From Hymenochaete sp. R1 (lineage: Eukaryota > Basidiomycota > Agaricomycetes > Hymenochaetales > Hymenochaetaceae): DNA of 64,000 bases. Of the stretch, positions 1 to 10,187 are shown in pieces (positions within the stretch are counted from its first letter, which is position 1; every line of letters starts with the position of its first letter). The DNA is taken from assembly GCA_019400425.1 (NCBI GenBank), contig JAFREE010000085.1:1-64000 (forward strand), in the 5' to 3' direction. The notes below the pieces were generated by a model, which made no database searches, was not told the DNA's origin, and saw nothing but the letters and a program-made list of their open reading frames with translations. The position numbers were made by a program, and so were the translations under genes.

Positions 1-560
1 CCGACCCCGGGAAGAGCTTCCATCAAGTGAGCAAGACACCGACAAGCCAAGAGTTGGGCTTCCAGGTTCTCATCTCCTGGTAACGGAGCCCCACCTGCAC
101 TCGCACTCAGCGCCGCAGCAAGTGCCTCGTCCTCCCCATTCCATTTGTCGTTGTCCTCAAACCCATCCTGCGCCGCCGCGCCTCCCGTCACACCAAAGGT
201 CCTCACAAGTTCCCACACGAAGCTCTCTACCGGGAACGACTCCGCCAACTAGTCCTCTGTGGCGAAGCTCGGGAGGTCATTGAGTTCTAGTAAGGCAATG
301 AGCCTCGCCGTCGAGGTTGCAGACGCCTTGATATCGTTCAGCAGCGGCCGGAGCTCAGTAGTCACTTGAACCATGTAGCCGCCCAAGCCACCAAAGTCGA
401 GTATTGCGAACAATGCGAAGGCTTTGTTGGCTTTGTGAGAATGCCCGGGTCTACCACTAGATGGAGCCGCAGATGCAGGCAGGTTCTCTGATTGGTCTTC
501 GTTGTCAGCATCCTCATCAACATTGGGGGAGAGTACTCCGTGTTGTCGTTTACCTCTCAC
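1..560 (-). pseudogene. UFD4: Fragment of a UFD4/TRIP12-type HECT E3 ubiquitin ligase, with an in-frame stop
   Basis: Read on the - strand, the translation resembles the armadillo-like region of UFD4: a block ending RLIALLELNDLPSFATED, then after the break LAESFPVESFVWELV and further on LEAQLLACRCLAHLMEALPG. The last stretch is a hallmark of this family. A TAG codon at 249-251 interrupts the frame exactly where the family reads through, and the same frame continues to the window edge. No in-frame ATG starts the upstream part, and I see no catalytic HECT domain inside the window. UFD4 normally ubiquitinates proteins in the ubiquitin-fusion and N-degron pathways. I infer a decayed or partial copy; an assembly error or an unusual intron over the TAG is the alternative. 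The C-terminal part lies beyond position 1. Confidence 0.7.
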
Positions 561-1654
561 TTATCTTATCTTTGTCGATCAACTTGACATTGTCTTGGTA
601 TAGTTGCTAAATAAGGGGTTTAGCTTATGTTTGTCACGTCTCGTTTAAAAAATTAAGGGAATAAAAATTATGTAATGCAATGAGCCATTTTAAGTAGCAC
701 CGAGATTGCCGGAGCACAGCATTAGTAGAGAATCCGGAATTTCTGCATTCAACTTCTGGATACAGATTTCAAAAAACCTCGGCTAATCCGAGTTCAGGTT
801 TCAACATACGGATTTCCAGCATCTAAGTACGGATCCGAATAAAGGGGCCAAAAACATTCAATAACTGTGTGCAATCACAAGAGCGGCGACGATAAACACT
901 TAAGAAACCAGGCCCAAGCATCAACCATTGGTGTGTCTTAAAGCGAAGAAACGTTCTTAAAATAACGCCTGTTTCCTCCTCTTTGGATATTTGCATCATC
1001 TTTTCACTGGTAAGTGATCTCAAAATTCTGAAGCCTGCGGCTGCTACGCAGTCCGATTTCTAAATCCAGTCACATCTTAATCGGAGTGAGTCTGACTACG
1101 GTTTTTGTTCCTACCCCCAGTCCATTTCGAAAGAAAAAATCCAGACACAACCCACATAAACGGCATCGGCCCTTTAATCTCGGGTACCAGTCATAGTGCG
1201 CCTGATGACCACTCTTCACGCCATCTACGTCATGGAAGTCGATTTCCGATGTCATACGTATGTCTGACGACTATTTTCAAAGATGCATCGACATCATCGG
1301 CTACACTTTAGGCGCAACTACTCCAGTACTTGAATCAAAGACTGGTATAATTCGCACGTATTCTCCCATCGACGATAGCTGTTTGATCAGCAGGGAAATG
1401 TGTTTCACAGCTATGTCAACAAATGCAGCTCATACGATAGGATTACGTTTCGGGTCTCAAGGTCAATAACAATTAGGTGCGCAATGAAAATTTTATCACA
1501 TTAGCGCTTTGCCTCCTATGGCAAAGTCTGCTTTTACTGGTATTAAACGGACACCAGCAGCTCGCGACCTTGCTTTGCATATTCAAGAACGGCCCTCCCT
1601 TCGTCTCCCGTCTCCCAGTTCATATTGTATTTTGTTCCCGTTCTATCATCTTCC
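561..1654. other. Intergenic stretch with no gene recognised
   Basis: Only short ORFs (about 60-80 codons) without family resemblance occur here. The right end should contain the promoter of the first island gene. The segment before its ATG is pyrimidine-rich, as is common at basidiomycete start regions. Confidence 0.5.
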
Positions 1655-3265
1655 ATGTCCAGTACCCGTCCTGGTCAATCCGGTCAGAAGCGACCACACG
1701 AAGTCACCCATGACCCCTCCTGTGATCCTTCTTCTAAGAGATTTGTGAGCGATAATAACGTCACGAATTCACAGCTCACAAAGGATCAACAGACTTTAAT
1801 AGACAAGGCCACCGACGGAGTTCGTAGTCGTTATGAGCAAATACAAGAATCCATTAAAGACTTCAAAGAGAGAAAGCCGTTGAGTGATCCCCAGAGAGCA
1901 CTTTCGATGCATATGACCCAGATGGACAGACTCTTCACAGAGCACGTTAATATTGAACGTCTTCTGGGTCAGGATCATATCGAAGTTGTGACGCTGCGCA
2001 CCGAGAGGCGTAGAGCCAAACTCGATTCCATCCAGTGTGAAATGGATTACTATATCCAACTTCTCACTGTTGAAGAGAACAAGGGGAAATTCATGGATGA
2101 CAATATGTATCGTCAAAGGCAGCTGGCCAAGATTCGCAAACATTTCTGGAGCGCACGCGAAAACGCTGACGAAATCCTTGCAGATCATCTTGTTAGCTGG
2201 AAGTGGCATTTACGAGCGGCTGATGACGACGCTGAAGTTCGCGTACGCGATCTTCTGGATCACCTCTCTGCAAAATCAAGTACCAACTCCGGAGATGGAC
2301 GCTCCCAGGCATTGTCTGGAGTCGATCTTTCCGAAGCAACGGATGCTCTGGCGGGCTGCTTTGGTAGACCATTTCTCGACATCGACCGTATACTCGTGTC
2401 TTCCTATAACGAGATGGTTAGGATGCATTTACAACTTGATAGTATTTGCGCCAGATTTGATGCGATTTTCCCTGGACACTCTTTCCAATGGGATAAGCCG
2501 AAAGGGAAATCAAAGGCAGCAAGAACTCTCCCATCCAGTACCATAGAGCAGAGAAAGTATCTCGAAACAACAATATCGAACGCAGAAGCTTTCATTAGCT
2601 CTCTCGAGTCAGAGAACCAGAATCCCGACTTTTTACCTCCTTATGATTTCAGGAGTATATCGAGCACGATTCAACATGATATGGCCAAAATTAGGAATAC
2701 TCTCAAATTGCTCGCGGAGCCTGTGGGCCCGCAGCGTGAAGACATCATACAATCCAACCTAAATTACCTCCGCCTTCACATACGAAGCAGCTATGCTCTT
2801 TTGCATCGCTATGCGGTTGTACTCAAGCATCCTAAGTATGAGCAGGAGCGTAGGGAATCGAAGGAAAGTGTAGCTAGGATCAAGAAAAGAGGAGCCTTGG
2901 CTGCATCAAGAAATGCGTTCACTGGTGCCAACGACCTTTTAGGTGCACACGTTGAGTCATGGACCAGAGCAGAGTGCTGGAAGGGTAGCGAAGATGCAAA
3001 GGCCTCGTTAATTGCTGACGTGCGTAAGATCGTTGACGGTCTTCCAGGAAGTGCGTATATAGGACTCACTGTTGCATTGCGGTTTGCGGAACTATCTGTC
3101 ACCGGCAAGCACGGGATTTGTTTTGATGTTGAAACAATCAAAGCCAGCCAGATTCTCGTAGAAGGAATTGAGGAGGTGGTGGAGTCACGAAAGAAGATTA
3201 AGAAGCTTTGCGATTACGCAGGCCTCCAACACCAGTATGATTTTGTTTACGAAGAATGCGATTAG
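1655..3265 (+). CDS. Island family protein, copy 1 (unknown function, two-repeat helical protein)
   Basis: Single-exon gene, 536 aa. I chose the ATG at 1655 over one 30 bases upstream because the paralogues start with the same kind of short MS..KR peptide. Residues about 12-29 carry two basic pairs (KRP and SKR) about 15 residues apart, like a bipartite nuclear localisation signal. The rest is predicted from composition to be helical and charged, with no signal peptide or membrane span. Shared family landmarks are LLGQDH near residue 110, an RAKLDSIQCEMDYYIQLL helix, HLVSW near residue 177, and HVESW...CWKG near residue 431. The second half (about residues 300-450) repeats the pattern of the first. 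It is most similar to copy 2 immediately downstream. I do not recognise the family and propose no biochemical function. Confidence 0.8.
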   Translation: MSSTRPGQSGQKRPHEVTHDPSCDPSSKRFVSDNNVTNSQLTKDQQTLIDKATDGVRSRYEQIQESIKDFKERKPLSDPQRALSMHMTQMDRLFTEHVNIERLLGQDHIEVVTLRTERRRAKLDSIQCEMDYYIQLLTVEENKGKFMDDNMYRQRQLAKIRKHFWSARENADEILADHLVSWKWHLRAADDDAEVRVRDLLDHLSAKSSTNSGDGRSQALSGVDLSEATDALAGCFGRPFLDIDRILVSSYNEMVRMHLQLDSICARFDAIFPGHSFQWDKPKGKSKAARTLPSSTIEQRKYLETTISNAEAFISSLESENQNPDFLPPYDFRSISSTIQHDMAKIRNTLKLLAEPVGPQREDIIQSNLNYLRLHIRSSYALLHRYAVVLKHPKYEQERRESKESVARIKKRGALAASRNAFTGANDLLGAHVESWTRAECWKGSEDAKASLIADVRKIVDGLPGSAYIGLTVALRFAELSVTGKHGICFDVETIKASQILVEGIEEVVESRKKIKKLCDYAGLQHQYDFVYEECD

Positions 3266-4591
3266 AGTACCACCGCGTCAGGGCCAGATACGCTTCGTCA
3301 GCTATGCTTAGTTCAGTACTATAATAGGGTTCTTGTTTTTAGTTTGCAAGGCTAGGCAAACGTACATTAAGTAAACTGCTGCCAGAGGATTGGCAGGAAG
3401 AAGAATATTGGGCCCTGTTCGCGCGCGTGCTTACGGTGCTGACTTAAGCGAGCATTGCTTTCCCACACTTTAGTGTGAACCTGCCGTTCACAGTCTCCTT
3501 TGGCAATAGAGCGTGGGAAGAATATGCGTGTCTAAGCTTGGTAAGAGCATCATGAGCACTTGTGAGGGCCGGTCAAATTCATCGCGTCGACAACTTCTCT
3601 CGTCTCGCCATCGATCAATGAAGAAGTTTCGACTTCAACCCTCAACTAGAGTTCCTTATGATTCTTGTTATGGTTATGACTTTCGATTTCTTCCACTCTT
3701 CCGCCTCTGCTGCATTTCTGCCCAGAGGGAACCATGGCGATAGTGCCACGTCAAATCCTCCTAAAGTTGGTGGTGTAATTTTCGCAACGAAGTCCATCTA
3801 TCTTTTGGCCAACTATTTTCCACCCTCGAGCCAATCTGTAAGGTCAAACGACAACATAGTCCTGCTCAAACATATCTGGTTTCTTGGACTAGACTACGCT
3901 TCGCCATCTGTAGATGCCCACATATAGGGTGTCAGGTTTCAAGGGTCAAATGACGTTGCCTGTACTTCGAAGCTTGAATACGGCTAGTTTTCCTTTCTCC
4001 GTTCCTATCTTCGAGAGTTTTTAAGGATATAATGCTTCCCACGTCCAACTTCCGAGTACTCAGAAATAATCGCGATGCTTACCTCTCGCCTCGTCAATGA
4101 TTTAGCAGTTGACATCTGAGGGCATGCGCTCATCGACGACCTCATTAGGACACGATCACTGGTTTTGCTCGTACGCTACTGCTGCTTATGACCACTTCTC
4201 TTCTATCTTATCTGCAGGGGCTTGTTTGATAATGGTGCCGCTTCTTCAGATTTCGAAGTTTGCTTACCGACACTTTTGTCAGGGACTTCGAATTTCTTGG
4301 AAACTTTGAAAGCAAAGGTTAGTCAGGTTTCTCTCTAGTCCATTGCAGGCAGCTGATATATCTCCTTGCATCAAAGTAAGGCATAACCCGTACCTCAATT
4401 TTATGTACTAAACCCAGGGTCTTAGCTGCAAAGTTAGCTGAAGGTGCAACGAAGTGTTCAATGAAACCTTATCTTCAAGAGCAAGGCATGCCCTTTTAGT
4501 CCAGCAAATTGTGAGCCCGATTTCTACATTCAAGAGCAGCCTCCATCATCCCCCACTCTTATCGTGATACATCCAGGTACCGACATCATCC
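3266..4591. other. Spacer between island copies 1 and 2
   Basis: Only short ORFs (up to about 90 codons) without recognisable homology. I looked for a decayed family member using the LLGQ, C..E.YI and H..SW landmarks and found none. A small CACACT/AGTGTG hairpin lies near 3464. Confidence 0.4.
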
Positions 4592-6181
4592 ATGCATAGC
4601 GCTCAGTACGACGAGTGGAGTCGGAAGGCCGAGGCCATACCCGATTCTTCCTTGAAGATACCTGCGATTGATGCTTCTACGGCAACAGTCTCATCTATCT
4701 CAAAGGAGCAGCAATCCTTGGTGAATAAACTTACCAAGAGCGTTAAAAAATTCTCCGTCGAGATTGAAGGAGCTATCAATAAATCTAAGGGAGAGGAGAT
4801 GCTACTGCACGACCCGCAAAGCACGCTCTCATCTCTGATGAAGAACATGGCTAATGCATTAAAGAATCCTGACATTGAACGTCTCCTGGGGCAAAAGCAT
4901 ATCGAAATCACGAAGCTGCGCGCTAAGATGCATAGAGCTAAGTGCGATTCTGTCCAATGCGAGGTGGAGTACTACATTCGGTTCTTCAGCGTCAAAGAAA
5001 ACAAACAGAAGTTTGTCAGCGATGCTAAATGGAGGGGTCGACAGGTCACCAAGTTTCGGGGTCATCTACAAGGCGGCCATGCCAGTGCCAACGCGATATT
5101 CTCTGATCATATTGCTAGCTGGACATGGCATTTGCAAATGCATAATGTCGAAGACGCGGAGGGTTTGAGCACGTTTGTGAAATCGCTCGCTCCTACCTCT
5201 GACTCCTACGCTGGAAAGGACGGCCCTCACGCTTTGACTTCCATTTCCAATCCTCTGAAAGCAGCTGCGTCTCTAGCAGCTCACTACAGCGGTTCTCCGT
5301 ATCCTCTCGAAAACGATCATAAACTCATATCGTCTTACAACGAGATGGTTGCAATGCATTTGCGACTCAACGACCTCAGAGACCAACTCGACGAATTGCT
5401 TCCTGGGCGCAAACCTGGCTGGGATAGCCTAGAACCAGTTGAAAGAAATCTCAAGGTAGTCCCAGAAAGCGTCGAGGATCAGAAAGCGTTTCTCTCTAGC
5501 AAACTATCAGAAGTAAGCGCATTCATCGCGAATCTAGAAAGCGAGAATGCCAATCCGACATTCTTTCCTTCTTACCATGGATTTAGCGAGGTAACAGCCA
5601 AACTATCTAACAGAATGCGTCCTATCAAGGATACTCTCCAGGCCTATAAGGCATCTACGGACGCCTATGATTCGGAAGTCGCTCGTTGCTCTCTCGAGCA
5701 TCTCCGCCTATGTATCAGAGGTCGCTGCGTTTTCATGGAGCGCTATGCTTTTGTGCTTCACCGTCCTGAATACGAGGAAGATCGCAAAGCAACCAACGAA
5801 TCAAAGATCGGGGCCAAGCTCAAAACATGTGACAATACGAGGGAAAGGGCACTGAATGATATACATGATCTTCTGGGTGTTCACATAGATACGTGGATTG
5901 CTGCGGTGGACCATAAGTGTGCCAGCGACAGGAAATCCAATGTAATTGTGCGGGTGGGCGAGATCGTGAGCGAGATCATTGGCGATTTCCCGATAGACGG
6001 AGATGTGGCCCTCGCTGGAGCTTTGTCTTTGGCAGAAATGTCAAGAAACTACGGACTTCGCCTTGACGAACGGACGATCAGAGCAAACGACATTCTTGCG
6101 CAAGCAATCAGAGAAGTCGTCGATTTACTGAAAGCGATCGATGAGATTTGGGAGAATAAAGTATTGAAGAAACGTGGATAA
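4592..6181 (+). CDS. Island family protein, copy 2 (unknown function)
   Basis: Single-exon gene, 529 aa, closest to copy 1. Matching segments include DIERLLGQKHIEI, CDSVQCEVEYYIRF, HIASWTWHL near residue 172, SSYNEMVAMHLRL in the middle and HIDTW near residue 430. Unlike copies 1, 3, 4 and 5, its first 35 residues lack paired basic clusters, so the nuclear-localisation-like N-terminus seems to have been lost or replaced. The C-terminal WKG motif is also altered (HKCASD). No signal peptide, membrane span or catalytic motif is visible. The intact frame and conserved landmarks indicate a real gene, but function and expression cannot be read from the sequence. Confidence 0.8.
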   Translation: MHSAQYDEWSRKAEAIPDSSLKIPAIDASTATVSSISKEQQSLVNKLTKSVKKFSVEIEGAINKSKGEEMLLHDPQSTLSSLMKNMANALKNPDIERLLGQKHIEITKLRAKMHRAKCDSVQCEVEYYIRFFSVKENKQKFVSDAKWRGRQVTKFRGHLQGGHASANAIFSDHIASWTWHLQMHNVEDAEGLSTFVKSLAPTSDSYAGKDGPHALTSISNPLKAAASLAAHYSGSPYPLENDHKLISSYNEMVAMHLRLNDLRDQLDELLPGRKPGWDSLEPVERNLKVVPESVEDQKAFLSSKLSEVSAFIANLESENANPTFFPSYHGFSEVTAKLSNRMRPIKDTLQAYKASTDAYDSEVARCSLEHLRLCIRGRCVFMERYAFVLHRPEYEEDRKATNESKIGAKLKTCDNTRERALNDIHDLLGVHIDTWIAAVDHKCASDRKSNVIVRVGEIVSEIIGDFPIDGDVALAGALSLAEMSRNYGLRLDERTIRANDILAQAIREVVDLLKAIDEIWENKVLKKRG

Positions 6182-6689
6182 AATTCACGGTGAGTGACGG
6201 TCTACATTCTTTTTTACAGAGAGAAGGCTCAACTCCGAATCTTGTGACCAGACCTGTTATGACAATCCAGACAATGCTCCTGTGTTCACTACTTCGTATA
6301 ATGTAGCTCATAAAACATAGGTCTCGAAGGACATATGATGAATACAATATAACGATGACAGATTACGCTTGGGATTCTAATGAACCTTTCGACCTGACCG
6401 GCAGCGCAATAATAATGTCCCAACTATCTATTGTAAAAGGGCGATATAATTAGACCCAGAACTCTCGCCTTTACAATCTTTCCGTTAGTTCCGGTGTATT
6501 ATTGTAGAGGTTTGATACGGTTCCAGCGTAATCGTCGACTACAAAGTAAGTGTAATGGGCAATGGACCAACCTATTGGGTCCGTGCTTTTCAAAGCAAAG
6601 CATGAACCTAGAATCTAGAGAGGTTGAAACCATACATTGCTTATTCAAGAGTGACCTCACCGTAATAGACACATCCACGGTAGCGTATT
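6182..6689. other. Spacer between copy 2 and the pseudogene copy
   Basis: AT-rich sequence with no ORF that matches anything in the window. It presumably contains the 3' end signals of copy 2. Confidence 0.4.
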
Positions 6690-7400
6690 ATGTCTAGCAG
6701 CCGCCGTAAACATCATGGTTCTTCTACAAAACATCATCGGCAAGTCACACCCGGATTCGTCATTGAAGAAGCGCGCGTTCAACATACATGCCACGAATTC
6801 ACCAGCTATAGACTCATTAAGCACAACCCACCAACTTAATGAGAAACAGAAGAAGCTAGTCGACAACCTCGCTGCATAGATTAAGCACTGTCGTGAAGAG
6901 ATTCAGAAATCCCTTGCCGCAATCGAGGAAGGACAGAATTTGCTTCACGATCTTAGTAGTTACTCATCCCACATGAATTTGTCCGGTCTTTGTGCAAACC
7001 CGAAGATTTCTGACGTTCGGCGCCTTGTTGGGAGAAATAGAAACCATACAGAAGATCACAGCGTAAAATGCGGTTCTGTACATTGCGAGTTGGAGTGTTA
7101 CATCCGGTTCCTTGGCCTCGAAGAAAATAGACAAAAGTTCTTGGGTAAATCCAGATAGCACAACCAACAGCATTGCAGAATTCACGATCAGCTTCAAACT
7201 GATCGTGAAAGCGCTATTTGCAATCCTTCAGAATCAAATCGACAGCTAAATTCGGCACTTGAGAAGTCGTCAATGACGCGCTTGGGATCCTGAATGGAGA
7301 AAACCGTGCTCTTGCAGCAGGCATCGACGAAGTAGAAAAATTACGAAATACAATTGTTGACCTGAGACAGATTCTAAATCGTGTTATTGCTATAAATAAA
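6690..7400 (+). pseudogene. Decayed member of the island family
   Basis: Starts with a plausible ATG followed by basic residues (MSSSRRKHHG), then shifts frame. A second frame gives LNEKQKKLVDNLAA, a TAG stop near 6878, then family-like sequence: DVRRLVGRN and GSVHCELECYIRFLGLEENR, which match DIERLLGQ and DSVQCEVEYYIRFFSVKENK of copy 2. This frame stops at 7156-7158. The middle of the gene is missing. A short tail at about 7262-7400 (EVVNDALGIL...NRVIAINK) weakly resembles the C-terminal helix of copy 2. At least one frameshift, one nonsense codon and a large internal deletion make it non-functional. It was probably derived from a copy 1/2-like gene. Confidence 0.75.
7181..7209. repeat. Perfect 11-bp inverted repeat (hairpin)
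   Basis: TTCACGATCAG at 7181-7191 and its exact reverse complement CTGATCGTGAA at 7199-7209, with a 7-nt loop. It lies just downstream of the stop of the pseudogene's larger fragment, where the missing middle of the gene should begin. Confidence 0.85.
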
Positions 7401-7786
7401 TAGATTCGTTAGTTGCGGTGCCCTGCACTATTCCAAAGAAATAAACGGTTACTCTTGAACAGGCGTGTATGCCGCAGTGTGCTATGTACATGGCTCCGGT
7501 TATGTACTCGAAGTACGCAGCCGGATGTTCTGACGAAGTGAACCTCGGGGGTCTAAATCAGCGTTTAATCACGCAATACTGGTCATTCGGAATTGAAAAT
7601 CGTTATCAGAATACTATCAAGGGATAATCGATGCTCACGGTCCGACAAGAGGCCCTTGATGAACGAGCTTTTCTGAGTGTGGTGTCAGAGCCGGAAGAAA
7701 GCAAAGTTCGCTACGTAGATATTGCATACCACTCACTGGAAGTGTCATTTGCATATTCAGAGCACCTCTTCTTCCCTCTTCATACC
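7401..7786. other. Upstream region of island copy 3
   Basis: An open frame runs from an ATG at 7631 into copy 3, but its 52 extra residues match no other family member. I treat 7401-7786 as promoter and 5' leader. No clear TATA box is visible. Confidence 0.4.
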
Positions 7787-9481
7787 ATGTCAACCGGAAA
7801 AAAACGATCAAGCGATTTCGCGGCGCAGCCTCCTCCAAAGAGGCTTGCAACGGCGCAGTCGAGAGAGGTAGAAAGCCTTATCAAGGCCGTTACGGATAAA
7901 CGCCGCAGCATTCTGGATGAAATCGCTGCGATGGGCTCGGATCCTAATTGGAACAAGGGGTTCTATGCCAAACTACAGCCCTTGGAGAGCTGCGTCGCAG
8001 CGATTGGCAAGGCTCTCGGAGAAGGCCATTGCGATGTCACGATACAGCGTGCAGTATATCTCGCCACAAAATGCGAGGTGGAAAGCCTTTCCCTTTCGGA
8101 GTTCTACCAAAAGATCGAATCGAATATCCAGAAGTTTAAGGAGGATAGTGCTTGGAGAACTTCATTGCTTTATCGACTACGTGACCGTCTTCGTAGTTGC
8201 CGTGAAACTGCAGATGGAGTGCTCCAACTTCACGTTGTAATGTGGCAAAGATACACGCAGGTCGGCGACGACACAGTAAATCAGCTGCTACCGGATCTGG
8301 ATACCCAGACGCCATGTGCTGGGAAGGGACAAGGACTAGCGGAGGTGTACGAACAGGAAACAATCCAGCATGCTGTCGTTTTCGCAACCGCGCGCTATCT
8401 AGGTCGGATTGGAACACCGACGTCTGAGTCTGACGCTGCCACCGAAGCATATGACTGTGATATCTCCCGCTGCCTCGTTGCTGCGCTCAGCGTGAAGAAG
8501 CAGCTCCACTTGCAACTGGACAACTTCGTGGCTCGCCTAAAGAAGTTTGCGGAAGATCATAGCATCGAAGGCATCTCTTGGGAAAGGGACTGGGAGAAGG
8601 GCGAAACGTACGGCGAAACGAGACGGAAGGCTAAGCCAGGAAAACGTATCCAGGCTTTGTTCGACTCCAGTACCGTCGACCAGCTTTTTGAGAATATTGA
8701 TAAGAAGCTTTTGAACTCGGCAAAAATTGTCATGGAGACGGAAAGAGCAGTTAAAGACTGCACGAATCTCGACTCCAGCGAGTCAAATACCGTGAGTACG
8801 AGAATGATGAGGGGCCTGCGCACAAGTGAGCAACTCATCGATGGACTCGAAAAGGGAGGGATGGATGGCTCGGGCCCAAATGCAGGCCACGTCTTGCAGC
8901 TGAACTATCGTCGTCAGGCTTGCCTCCACTTACTTTTCCGCGCGCAGTATATTTTAGCATATCGCTACAACAAAATATATGATATGCCGGAGAACAGAAA
9001 GAAGTTGGCCGAAGATTTATCTGCAAAAAGGTACGCTAAGAAGAGCACACTACAGGACATATTCATATCAGTGCGCAGTACGCTCGACAACTTCCTCGCC
9101 ACTCACCTTGACGCATGGATCATAGTCCAAGGTTGGAAAGGCACTGGCACTGAGAAGGACACGCTCTTAGAACGAGTCCGCAAAGAAGTGATACTTCCTG
9201 GTCAACAGGACATCGAATCGTTCTCCGCTGTAACATTCGTAGAAGAGCTGTTTAACAATTGCGGCGACCACCCTAGTCCCGATCAGGATTTCGAAGCGGT
9301 AAATGCCCGTCTTGCTGCAGTGATAAAAGAAGTGGCGAAGTGGTGGAACCATGTTGAAAATCTCAAACTTGGACTCATGCAGCACGAAGAACTGAAGACG
9401 TTCCGGCTAGAGAAAGGAAGAAGGGTGAGCTCAATTTATGTCCCAATTTTCCAAGCTAAAACTGACCCCATACAGGATTGA
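7787..9481 (+). CDS. Island family protein, copy 3 (unknown function)
   Basis: 564 aa if read without splicing. The ATG at 7787 was chosen because MSTGKKRSSDF...PPPKRL has the same two-basic-cluster start as copies 1, 4 and 5 (basic residues at 5-7 and 18-19). Landmarks are ALGEGHCDV near residue 80, ADGVLQLHVVMW near residue 147, LVAALSVKKQLHLQLD in the middle and HLDAW...GWKG near residue 439. Near the 3' end, 9425-9475 has good splice signals (GTGAGC to TACAG, 51 nt). Since 51 is a multiple of three, the same TGA is used with or without splicing: the spliced tail would be EKGRRD, the unspliced tail 17 residues longer. Helical, no membrane span, family not recognised. Confidence 0.8.
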   Translation: MSTGKKRSSDFAAQPPPKRLATAQSREVESLIKAVTDKRRSILDEIAAMGSDPNWNKGFYAKLQPLESCVAAIGKALGEGHCDVTIQRAVYLATKCEVESLSLSEFYQKIESNIQKFKEDSAWRTSLLYRLRDRLRSCRETADGVLQLHVVMWQRYTQVGDDTVNQLLPDLDTQTPCAGKGQGLAEVYEQETIQHAVVFATARYLGRIGTPTSESDAATEAYDCDISRCLVAALSVKKQLHLQLDNFVARLKKFAEDHSIEGISWERDWEKGETYGETRRKAKPGKRIQALFDSSTVDQLFENIDKKLLNSAKIVMETERAVKDCTNLDSSESNTVSTRMMRGLRTSEQLIDGLEKGGMDGSGPNAGHVLQLNYRRQACLHLLFRAQYILAYRYNKIYDMPENRKKLAEDLSAKRYAKKSTLQDIFISVRSTLDNFLATHLDAWIIVQGWKGTGTEKDTLLERVRKEVILPGQQDIESFSAVTFVEELFNNCGDHPSPDQDFEAVNARLAAVIKEVAKWWNHVENLKLGLMQHEELKTFRLEKGRRVSSIYVPIFQAKTDPIQD

Positions 9482-10069
9482 GAGAGGGAAAAGATCGCCC
9501 GAGACTCACCAAAACGGATAGTACTAGTCGCACATTCTGTCTTCGGACGTAAATGTTATTTTCTATCTCATTGCGTAGAAAGGCTGTGGTATTGTGCATA
9601 ATCGTGACGAAACAAAGCGGGACATACCTTTCATAATTTGATGTATACGAAAGCAGGAGTTCATTGCCTCGGAATTGCGAGAATATTCGAATTCTGAAGT
9701 CACGGTACATCCTTTTCCTGATTTCTCAATGAAAGCACCTCCTGGTATAGAGGTGTTCTCACTGGCCTGGGTTGACTTTGAATTGCGAATCTGTTTGCGA
9801 CCATGTTCTCAAATTCAGAACACTACGAAAACGCCGTCTCGTAACCAGAATTCACCAACTGGCGGCCGAGTCCCAACAAGCCGATGATTGTTCCTTGTTG
9901 CCCTAGTTTCATATGTTTGGTTCGACATATGATTGGTCCCAAATGTTGAAAGATAGACTCCAGAAAGCTTCCTTTGTTGCGGATGGAAGGCAATGGGGGC
10001 AACCGGCTGTCAAAGACACTCATTGCAGCAAGGCAGCCGTTGATGATGGAAGCTTCAAGTCGAAGGATG

Positions 10070-10084
10070 CTATAAATATATAAA
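10070..10084 (+). promoter_or_regulatory. TATA-like element upstream of the copper ATPase
   Basis: TATAAATATATAAAT stands out from GC-richer surroundings. It lies about 540 bp before the ATPase ATG, so use as a TATA box would imply a long 5' leader. Inference only. Confidence 0.35.
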
Positions 10085-10150
10085 TGTGCTGCGGGCTGAA
10101 GTGGCTCAGCTGATTAGGTCATCGCGCGGCTGTTGCTCTGTTTTCTCAGG

Positions 10151-10187
10151 CGTCGACGGCGACGGCAACGACGACGACGACGACAAG
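10151..10187. repeat. CGA/CGG triplet microsatellite
   Basis: Imperfect CGA repeats ending in five consecutive ACG units, in the putative leader of the ATPase gene. Confidence 0.8.

Noticed and set aside
1625..1654. Upstream ATG for copy 1
   Set aside because: It adds hydrophobic residues unlike the other copies; the Met at 1655 fits.
7631..7786. Longer start for island copy 3
   Set aside because: The extra 52 residues have no counterpart in any other copy, while the Met at 7787 begins the family-typical basic N-terminus.
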